The notes beneath the pieces were generated by a model, which saw only the letters and a list, made by a program, of their open reading frames with translations, was not told the origin of the DNA and searched no databases. The translations under genes and the position numbers were made by a program. This document shows positions 26,210 to 32,874 of a stretch of DNA of 32,874 nt, in pieces (position 1 is the stretch's first letter; every line of letters begins with the position of its first letter). This DNA comes from Granulosicoccus sp. (lineage in GTDB: Bacteria; Pseudomonadota; Gammaproteobacteria; Granulosicoccales; Granulosicoccaceae). Where the stretch lies: the NCBI GenBank assembly GCA_013002205.1, contig JABDKN010000257.1, positions 1 to 32,874 on the forward strand. Reading direction: 5' to 3'.

Positions 26210-28516
26210 TCACGCGGCCTGATCCAACTCTTTGACATCATCTGCCAACAGTTCGGATAGACGGGTGGACAACCAGAATATGATCTTCTCTTCCAGTGCG
26301 TGTTGTTCAAAAGGTTTCGACAGATAGTCATCCATTCCTGCCGACAGGCATTTCTCTGCATCACCGGTCATGGCATTGGCTGTCAGGGCAATGACCGGCA
26401 ATCTGCTACGAGGCTCACCGGATGTGCTCTCGCGCAGGCGCAGAGCACGTGTCGCTGCATAGCCGTCGAGCACGGGCATCTGGCAATCCATCAGTACCAG
26501 GTCGAACCGGCCGGAGTCTATCTGGTCAAGACCTTCCTGACCGTTATCCGCTACATCGGCCGAAAAACCGATCTTCTCGAGCATCCCCAGGGCCACTTCC
26601 TGGTTGACCGCGTTGTCCTCGACGACCAGGATATTGAGTTTGGAATAGGCCTGGCGCCGCGCCTCGAGAGACTTGTCCTCGACGACGACTTCAATGAAGT
26701 TTTCGTTCATTGCCCGTTCCAGTATGCTGCCAAGTTCAGAGCGTTTGATGGGTTTGGTGATCTGCGCCGAAATGCGCGGGTTATTGTGTGGATAAAGCTC
26801 CTGCACCTGTTCGGTGACATAGGCCATGGGAACCAGCTTGATATTGTCGAAGGCCGGGTCCGCATCGATGCAGCGGGCAAAGATTTCGCCGGGCATGTCC
26901 GATAGCTGAGCGTTGAACAGAACGAGATCGGGCATTTCATCGTTAGCTGCGGCACTGCGGATGGATTCCAGTGCGGCGCTGCCGGAGGGTACGGTCACAG
27001 TGGCCAGAGACAACTCTGCAAGCAGTGTCTGCATCAACTCGTTGGAGGACTGCTTGTCTTCCACCAGCATGACGCGTCTGGCTGTCACCGTCTGCTGCTG
27101 TGCCTTTTCGGTCAACGAAGAACCGGAGGCCGGCATAGTCAGTTCAAACCAGAAATCACTGCCTTCTCCGACTCTGGAGGAGACACCGATCTTGCCACCC
27201 ATGCCTTCGATGAGCCGGCGACTGATGGCCAGGCCCAGTCCGGTTCCGCCGAACTTGCGAGTGGTCGATCCGTCAGCCTGCGCAAATGATTTGAAGACCG
27301 CTTCGAGGGCGGACTGATGAATGCCGACGCCGGTGTCAATGACGTTGAACAGCAGCCTCGAACCTGACGGTGTCTGTTCCAGTTCCTTGACGGTGACTTT
27401 GACTTCACCCTCATTGGTGAATTTCACTGCGTTGCCCATCAGGTTGGTCAACACCTGGCGAAGTCGCGTGGGGTCTCCCTTGACGTTCTGCCGGACATTG
27501 CCGTGGATATGGCACAGTAGTTCAAGATTCTTGCTGTTCGCCTGCTCGGACAGGGAAATGGCACACCCTTCGACAAGGTCTTCGAGGTTGAAGTCGATCG
27601 ATTCGAAATCCAGCTTGCCGGCTTCGACCTTGGAGAAGTCAAGGATGTCGTTGATCAGGGTCAGCAGGGAGCGCCCCGAGGTGGTGGCAATCTTGACCTG
27701 TTCGGTCTGTTCAGGATCAAGAGAAGTGCCCTTGAGCAATGACAGCATGCCCAGCACGCCATTCATTGGTGTGCGCAGCTCATGCGACATGTTGGCCAGG
27801 AATTCTGACTTGGCACGTGAGGCTTCCTGCAGCTCACGTTCCTTCTGCTTGCGTAACTCGAGAATGTTACCCAGCTCGTTGACTGAACTGCCAAGGTCCA
27901 TCAGCTCACGTGCAGCAACGATGTCCAGCTCACCGGTTGCCTTGTTCGCCTGCAGCAGCAGCAGGTGATTGTGGATAAGCCTGATGGGTGTCACGACCAG
28001 TCCGTTGATCAGGCCGACGACGATCAGCGCCAGGATCAGTGAGATACCGGCTGCGTAGAGGTAGATCTTGGTCGCGTAGGTACGTATGTCCGCCTGCTGG
28101 CGCTGGACGTTCCATGTCACGTCGATACGACCGAAAGACTCCCCTTCGAGCAGTACATCATGTGAGAAGTCCATGCACAGACTCGGATCGATGTCATCGC
28201 TTTTCTGCCACTGAGTCAGAATCTCATCATTTTCGTTGTAGACGCTGACAGCTTCCACGTCGGCATCGTTGTCGACCAGTTGCTTGATAGTGGTGTCCAG
28301 CACAGGCCGATCCTCACTGAGAATCGCGTCCAGCGATGTTGCCGAGAGCATGGACACCAGCTTCTGTGTCTGATCGCGGAAGTTCCGTTCGAATGCACGA
28401 TTTTCGTTGAATCGCACGAACTCGGCAGCGGAGAGTCCGACAGCCAGAATCGTACATCCCATGACCAGGATGATCTGTTGTCTCAGTGGCCAGTTTTTGA
28501 AGAATCTTGCAAACAC
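26210..28516 (-). CDS. Membrane hybrid histidine kinase with two receiver domains
   Basis: A 768-residue sensor kinase starting with GTG. Two membrane helices (about 12-31 and 151-175) flank a periplasmic sensor of about 115 residues, whose pattern ([20 protein letters not shown], then [14 protein letters not shown]) resembles CHASE8/Cache-like sensors. A HAMP-like linker leads to HisKA with H245 in [10 protein letters not shown]. The ATPase domain has the N box [13 protein letters not shown] and [22 protein letters not shown]. Receiver 1 (480-605) has Asn535 in place of the phospho-accepting Asp, although E486-D487 and K588 remain. Receiver 2 (627-750) is complete, with D677 in [13 protein letters not shown]. 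No Hpt domain is present. The gene lies between the PhnD-like and fusion genes, 64 and 13 bases from them. Confidence 0.94.
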   Translation of the reverse strand: MFARFFKNWPLRQQIILVMGCTILAVGLSAAEFVRFNENRAFERNFRDQTQKLVSMLSATSLDAILSEDRPVLDTTIKQLVDNDADVEAVSVYNENDEILTQWQKSDDIDPSLCMDFSHDVLLEGESFGRIDVTWNVQRQQADIRTYATKIYLYAAGISLILALIVVGLINGLVVTPIRLIHNHLLLLQANKATGELDIVAARELMDLGSSVNELGNILELRKQKERELQEASRAKSEFLANMSHELRTPMNGVLGMLSLLKGTSLDPEQTEQVKIATTSGRSLLTLINDILDFSKVEAGKLDFESIDFNLEDLVEGCAISLSEQANSKNLELLCHIHGNVRQNVKGDPTRLRQVLTNLMGNAVKFTNEGEVKVTVKELEQTPSGSRLLFNVIDTGVGIHQSALEAVFKSFAQADGSTTRKFGGTGLGLAISRRLIEGMGGKIGVSSRVGEGSDFWFELTMPASGSSLTEKAQQQTVTARRVMLVEDKQSSNELMQTLLAELSLATVTVPSGSAALESIRSAAANDEMPDLVLFNAQLSDMPGEIFARCIDADPAFDNIKLVPMAYVTEQVQELYPHNNPRISAQITKPIKRSELGSILERAMNENFIEVVVEDKSLEARRQAYSKLNILVVEDNAVNQEVALGMLEKIGFSADVADNGQEGLDQIDSGRFDLVLMDCQMPVLDGYAATRALRLRESTSGEPRSRLPVIALTANAMTGDAEKCLSAGMDDYLSKPFEQHALEEKIIFWLSTRLSELLADDVKELDQAA

Positions 28517-28580
28517 GGCGTATAGTGCTCCCGAAGGGGTCAGATCGTGGGTGGACGATTAACGGACTTCAATCAATGGA

Positions 28581-29774
28581 TCAGCGGCTGACTGCAGGCA
28601 TTGCAGTGTCACTGACGGCCGCATCGGGAATGGTCAGGTTGATCGTGACACTGTGTGAGCCGTCAACCGAATCACGCCGGAAAAGGCTGTGCGGCAATGT
28701 GATGTTCAGTATCAGATGATGGCCATCCGCAGCCGGTGCGTGGTTGACGTCGGTTGTCGTCTGTACCGCTGTCTCGACAGACATGGCCCGGGTAGAGTCA
28801 CTTTGCTTCGTGTTATCTGCAAGCGCGGCCTTCAGTCCTGGTTCTGCAACCGGTTCGGTAGCGGTGGCGGTCAGTGCAGATAGTGGCTGCACTTCCGGCT
28901 CATCGCGTTCGGCGAAAAATACCGGGTTGTTATCCATTGCCTTGCGGATGACGCTGTAGTCCTCATCCGTACCTTCCAGGAATCCCTCTATCTTCAGTGA
29001 AGCCAGTGTCTTCTGGTCCTTTACCTCAAGCAGTGATTCACGCAGTGCCTGCAGTACATCCTCGTCCAGGCCCGAACGTGCAATCCATGGCTTGGTCACA
29101 TTGGGAAAACGAACCAGTTCGCGGATATTCTCTCCGGCCTCTACCAGCTTCTTGAAGGTTTTCTCGTTCAGGGCACCTGCATCGAAATCTCCGGCGCCTA
29201 CGGCAGTTCCCACTTTGTCATGTCGACCCAGATACTCATAGCGGACCAGATCGCTGGCATGTATGCCGGCTTGCTCCAGTTCCAGTTGCGAGAGAAAGCG
29301 GCCGATGGTCGAGCCTTCATCGCCAAACGCAAAGGACTTGCCCCTGAGTTCCCGGATACTGGTGATAGGGCTGTCCTTGCTGACGGCAATGATGCCGTAG
29401 AACACCTTGGAGTTCTTGACATTCTCGACAGCCAGGATGTTGATCCCCTTGTTCATCCGCTTGGCCTCAACGTAGGAGGCCGGACCGAATGCGGAAAAGT
29501 CGACGCGGCCATTGATCAGGTGCGAGATGCCCTGGTCATAGTCCTTGGCTATCTGCATGCGGATATCGACGGAACGCCGCAGTCTCTGCGACATGCTGAC
29601 TTCCAGTTCCTTGAGGATCGGTCTGTACACCTTCACCATCGCTGATGGTTTGTTGGAACTGTAGACGCCGAAATTGAGCCTCACCGTGCCTTCCGCAAGG
29701 GCAAGTGGACTGAGTACGGATACCATGAGCCCTGTCAGCAGCAGGCCAGTTCGAGAGAGTAACGTTAAAGACAT
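28581..29774 (-). CDS. PhnD/SsuA-family periplasmic binding protein with C-terminal extension
   Basis: A 397-residue exported protein with a signal peptide cleaved after about residue 27 (SPLALA). AGGA lies six bases before the ATG at 29774. Residues 30-285 match PhnD-type phosphate/phosphonate-like binding proteins: VDFSAFGPASYVEAKRM, GKSFAFGDEGSTIGRFLSQL, LGRHDKVGTAVGAGDFDAGA and EGFLEGTDEDYSVIRKAM. Residues 290-397 are an added tail, first acidic and Ala/Thr-rich, then two similar strands (LILNITLP, VTINLTIP). No PhnC/PhnE-like transporter genes are next to it, while a sensor kinase gene follows. It may therefore serve as a ligand-sensing partner rather than a transporter component. The ligand is unknown. 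Confidence 0.9.
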   Translation of the reverse strand: MSLTLLSRTGLLLTGLMVSVLSPLALAEGTVRLNFGVYSSNKPSAMVKVYRPILKELEVSMSQRLRRSVDIRMQIAKDYDQGISHLINGRVDFSAFGPASYVEAKRMNKGINILAVENVKNSKVFYGIIAVSKDSPITSIRELRGKSFAFGDEGSTIGRFLSQLELEQAGIHASDLVRYEYLGRHDKVGTAVGAGDFDAGALNEKTFKKLVEAGENIRELVRFPNVTKPWIARSGLDEDVLQALRESLLEVKDQKTLASLKIEGFLEGTDEDYSVIRKAMDNNPVFFAERDEPEVQPLSALTATATEPVAEPGLKAALADNTKQSDSTRAMSVETAVQTTTDVNHAPAADGHHLILNITLPHSLFRRDSVDGSHSVTINLTIPDAAVSDTAMPAVSR

Positions 29775-30109
29775 GAAAATTCCTGAGGCAGATGATTGGT
29801 GGCTATCAGGTGTGAAAACGGCAACAGCACACATTTCTGAAGTGGCTATTTCCGCCCCTGGGGGAAAAATGTGACGCAGCAACTCAAATGCCGATTCCCG
29901 GGAGTTTCATCACAGTAGACCTGCTCCACGTTTCGGCAACTGGTCATCGTTCTCCGTGCAAGTCATTGGATTGGGAATCAAGGATTGCGTCCCATTGTCG
30001 ATACACGATTTATCAGTGATGGAACAGAGCCAGAGGCACCTGTGCGTCGAACCGGATGTTCTTCTTTCAGGAAGGTCGATAGCCCGCATAGTTGAGAGGC
30101 AGCATTAGC
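29775..30109. other. Divergent promoter region between the PhnD-like and second kinase genes
   Basis: No gene is supportable in these 335 bases. An imperfect dyad with TTTCC/GGAAA outer arms spans 29849-29867 around GCCCCTGGG. AACTC (29881-29885) pairs with GAGTT (29902-29906). These lie 75-130 bases upstream of the PhnD-like start. Both divergent promoters should be here, but I found no convincing -35/-10 pair or sigma-54 site. Confidence 0.4.
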
Positions 30110-32874
30110 GTGGAATCAGTAAATGGCAGTACGCCGATCACATCGGCTGACAGCAATCCTGTAGACGTGCCTGATGGCGAGAGCACGGGCAGGTCGATAT
30201 TCCTGCGTGTATTGCTGGTGCTCGTCGCCTGTGTAGCGACGGTAGCGGTGCTCGTCAGCCTGAAACTGGATCAGAATTTCTGGCAGATCGCTTGGCTTGA
30301 TGGACAGCGCATCAATGCGCAGGTACTGCAGGCACTGGGCCAGATGGAGTATCAGTTGGCGGCCGTGGTACTGGTCGGACTCAATTTCATGCTGTATCTG
30401 GTTCATTCAAGTCGCAGTAGCAGGCCCCTGCCGGTCAAGAATCCCGATGCCTTTGCAGATTGGGAGGGCGAGGCGGTCACCAGCGCTGAGAACCAACCGG
30501 AGAGAACTGCGCCCGAGGATGACGCTGCACTGTGTGATGAGCTGGCCATGGATCTGTCCGAGCAGGGCCTGGCAGTCGAGTGTGTGCCGGAACTCACTGG
30601 CCTGCGCCTGGAGCGTACTGGCGACGATACGCGCAGCCGTAATGCCAACGCTGATGCACAGTTGCAGATTGCCACGGATGAGTTGACCCGGGTCAGGAAG
30701 GAGCTGGTCAATTGCCGCCAGCAACTTGAAACCGCCAATCAGGCAAAGTCACAGTTTCTGGCCAATATGAGTCATGAGCTGCGCACGCCGATGAATGGCA
30801 TCATGGGCATGACTGATCTGTTGCTGGGTGGTTCGCTGTCGGCACGCGAGGAGAGATTCGTCAATTCCATTGCGGCGTCCTCCAGCGCATTATTGGCCAT
30901 CATCAATGATCTCCTGGATTTCTCCAAGATAGAATCGGGCATTCTGCAGCTCGAGCATGGACGTTTCTCTGTGCGTGACTGCGTCGAGGATGTCTGCTCC
31001 TCACTGGCAGGCTCGGCGCATCTGAAGAACATCGAACTGATCTGCTATGTCGATGAGAATGTACCTGCGCAAATGGACGGCGATCCCGGTCGCGTGCGAC
31101 AGATACTGCATAACCTGATTACCAACGCCATTGCCTTCACGCAGGAAGGTGAAGTCGTGGTGCGGATGACCTGCAAGGAGGAACGTTCGGGCAAGTCGCT
31201 CTATCAATGCGATGTGCAGGACACGGGTGAAGGCATCTCTCCGGAGATGCAGATTCGTTTGTTTGAGGCGTTCACCCAGGGTGATGTCTCCAATACCCGT
31301 GGTCACGGTGGCCTGGGCATGGGTCTGGCCATCACTCGACAACTGGTTTCCATGATGAATGGCAACATCAGTTTTCGCAGCCGCCTGGGTGAAGGAACCC
31401 GCTTCAGCTTTACCATGGAGCTTGAGGATGTTGCCGAGGGCAAGAAGGGCGCTACCCGGCGTCGTTCGCTGCATGGTGCCCGTGTGCTGGTGGTGGATGA
31501 CAATGAGACCAACCGGACCATTCTGTTCCATCAGCTGTCCAACTGGGGTCTACTGGTGGAGACCGTCGCAGGTGGCGAGCTGGCCTTGCAGGCGCTGCGC
31601 GCCGCACACGACCGCGGTCAGGGATTCGATGTACTGATTCTTGATCTGCACATGCCGGAGATGGACGGCATTCAGCTGGCCAAGGCGATTCAGGCCGAGC
31701 CAGACTTTCGCCACATCCAGGCAATCATGCTTACCTCTGCCATTCTGCAACTCGATGGCATGGAGCTACGGCGCCTGGGTATCTACAAGTACGTCAGCAA
31801 GCCGGCCAGACAGTCGGTTCTGCACGATTCACTGGCATCCTTGATGCCTCATGAAAATGGCGGTAGAGAACCGGTAGTCCATAGTGCGTTCGTGCAGCCG
31901 AAAGTCAATGCGCGGGTATTGCTGGTTGAAGACAATCCGGTTAATCAGGATGTCGCGATGGGCATGCTGGAACAGCTTGGCTGCGAAGTGGTTCTGGCAA
32001 CCGACGGCCAGCTTGCAGTCGAACTGGGCGAGGTCGAGAAGTATGACATCGTGCTGATGGATTGCCAGATGCCCACCATGGACGGGTACGAGGCGACGCG
32101 CAGAATCAAGTCTGATGGTGCGCTCAATGCACCGACGCCAGTAGTGGCGCTGACTGCCAATGCGATGGAAGGTGATCGGGAGAAATGCCTGTCCGCGGGT
32201 ATGGATGACTATGTCTCCAAACCGGTGCGCACTCAAGTGCTGTCACATATGATCGAAAAGTGGGTGGGACGTCCCATGGAGCCCTTTGATGCAGACGCAC
32301 ACAGCCAGACGCCTGCCCTGCTGCCATCGGGCAACCGGGACGATGATCTGCCGGTCAGTGGCCTGGTGCTGGATCATGATGTTGGCCAGCCACTTGACAA
32401 TGCAGACGAGGTGGCACCGTCCGTGGATATCGCGGAAGCGCCGGTTGCTGACGAGGCGGCGGTGCAGGCAGAACAGCAGATCACTGCGGCTGACGCCGTG
32501 GAACACGAGATAGCTGTTGAAGATTCACTCGATGTTGAGGAAACATCCGTAAGACCAGTCGGGGCACCCTTGCAGTCCGGGAATGAAGCTGAGAGTACTG
32601 TGGCAGCTGATGCCGGGTATCCGGATAGCCACGCGGCGACGGACATCCCGGCGAACAGTGCGGCGCAGGCGCCGACTGCTGAAGCTGGCGATGACGCAGG
32701 CGATGAGTCTGGCCGTGATTCAGGCGGTGAGTCTGGCCGTGATTCAGGTGATGAGTCTGGCCGTGATTCAGGTGATGAGTCTGGCCGTGATTCAGGTGAT
32801 GAGTCTGGCCGTGATTCAGGCGGTGAGTCTGGCCTTGATTCAGGTGGGGCTCCGGCCGGTGATCAGGCTGGCAG
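30110..32874 (+). CDS. Hybrid histidine kinase with two receivers, truncated by the window end
   Basis: The frame opens after a stop at 30089 and continues past the window edge; about 921 residues are visible. I chose the GTG at 30110, with GAGAGG ten bases upstream; a TTG at 30092 is the alternative. Two membrane helices (about 30-51 and 82-99) enclose a loop of only about 30 residues. HisKA carries H222 in [14 protein letters not shown]. The ATPase domain has NLITNAIAFTQEG, where the usual Lys of the N box is Ala, and DTGEGI, GGLGMGLAI. Receiver 1 has D512 in LILDLHMPEMDG, and receiver 2 has D651 in LMDCQMPTMDGYEATR. From about residue 725 the protein is acidic and low-complexity, ending in tandem DESGRDSG repeats. 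An Hpt domain beyond the window is plausible. Confidence 0.92.
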   Translation, partial: MESVNGSTPITSADSNPVDVPDGESTGRSIFLRVLLVLVACVATVAVLVSLKLDQNFWQIAWLDGQRINAQVLQALGQMEYQLAAVVLVGLNFMLYLVHSSRSSRPLPVKNPDAFADWEGEAVTSAENQPERTAPEDDAALCDELAMDLSEQGLAVECVPELTGLRLERTGDDTRSRNANADAQLQIATDELTRVRKELVNCRQQLETANQAKSQFLANMSHELRTPMNGIMGMTDLLLGGSLSAREERFVNSIAASSSALLAIINDLLDFSKIESGILQLEHGRFSVRDCVEDVCSSLAGSAHLKNIELICYVDENVPAQMDGDPGRVRQILHNLITNAIAFTQEGEVVVRMTCKEERSGKSLYQCDVQDTGEGISPEMQIRLFEAFTQGDVSNTRGHGGLGMGLAITRQLVSMMNGNISFRSRLGEGTRFSFTMELEDVAEGKKGATRRRSLHGARVLVVDDNETNRTILFHQLSNWGLLVETVAGGELALQALRAAHDRGQGFDVLILDLHMPEMDGIQLAKAIQAEPDFRHIQAIMLTSAILQLDGMELRRLGIYKYVSKPARQSVLHDSLASLMPHENGGREPVVHSAFVQPKVNARVLLVEDNPVNQDVAMGMLEQLGCEVVLATDGQLAVELGEVEKYDIVLMDCQMPTMDGYEATRRIKSDGALNAPTPVVALTANAMEGDREKCLSAGMDDYVSKPVRTQVLSHMIEKWVGRPMEPFDADAHSQTPALLPSGNRDDDLPVSGLVLDHDVGQPLDNADEVAPSVDIAEAPVADEAAVQAEQQITAADAVEHEIAVEDSLDVEETSVRPVGAPLQSGNEAESTVAADAGYPDSHAATDIPANSAAQAPTAEAGDDAGDESGRDSGGESGRDSGDESGRDSGDESGRDSGDESGRDSGGESGLDSGGAPAGDQAG
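32702..32845 (+). repeat. Six tandem 24-bp units encoding DESGRDSG-type octapeptides
   Basis: Units start at 32702, 32726, 32750, 32774, 32798 and 32822. Units 1, 3, 4 and 5 encode DESGRDSG; units 2 and 6 start with Gly, and unit 6 has Leu for Arg. The near-identical DNA, not only protein, implies recent duplication by slippage or recombination. It lies in frame in the acidic linker of the second hybrid kinase. Confidence 0.95.

Noticed and set aside
26194-26364. Extension of the fusion protein's frame upstream to an ATG at 26364
   Set aside because: It would overlap the 3' end of the kinase gene by about 155 bases, and the extra residues show no signal or family match. The ATG at 26194-26196 directly precedes a signal-like segment.
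32702-32845. CRISPR array
   Set aside because: The units are directly tandem with no spacers and stay in frame within a kinase gene.

Overview
This window is chromosomal DNA of a gammaproteobacterium. The run hslV-hslU-DUF971-ubiE-ubiJ-ubiB is a typical gammaproteobacterial arrangement. UvrD, a ZntB-like CorA protein, a TakP-type TRAP transporter and multi-receiver hybrid kinases fit a free-living, probably marine, moderately GC-rich lineage such as Chromatiales or Granulosicoccaceae. The taxon is inferred from gene content and protein flavour, not from a marker gene. I saw no rRNA, tRNA, CRISPR array, insertion sequence or prophage.

Layout. 0.2-1.7 kb (-): a PilZ-domain protein, divergent from the next block. 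1.9-7.3 kb (+): HslVU protease, a DUF971 protein and three ubiquinone-biosynthesis genes, tightly packed. 7.4-11.4 kb: a small unknown protein, a beta-carbonic anhydrase (-), an MscS-like channel next to a ZntB-like transporter (+), and a convergent CDF zinc exporter (-). 11.7-13.9 kb (+): uvrD. 13.9-16.2 kb (-): a three-gene unit of DUF6502 protein, lipoprotein and flavodoxin-like protein. 16.5-16.9 kb (-): a small secreted protein. 17.3-21.7 kb (+): a TRAP transporter whose binding protein resembles TakP and whose two membrane subunits are both much longer than usual.

21.7-32.9 kb is the most unusual part. A minus-strand unit encodes a secreted PhnD-family binding protein with an extra C-terminal tail, then a membrane hybrid histidine kinase, then a 1483-residue fusion protein. 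The fusion joins two rhodanese domains, a YidC/Oxa1-type membrane core and a complete module of the PEP-synthase/rifampin-phosphotransferase family. A second hybrid kinase is transcribed divergently and runs off the window end inside a 24-bp tandem repeat coding for an acidic linker. Predicted topology puts the rhodaneses in the periplasm, where the YidC P1 domain would be, and the ATP/phosphohistidine module in the cytoplasm. The simplest reading is a sensory system (binding protein plus kinases) linked to a membrane enzyme that couples periplasmic sulfur chemistry or substrate capture to a cytoplasmic phosphotransfer. Its substrate cannot be read from the sequence.
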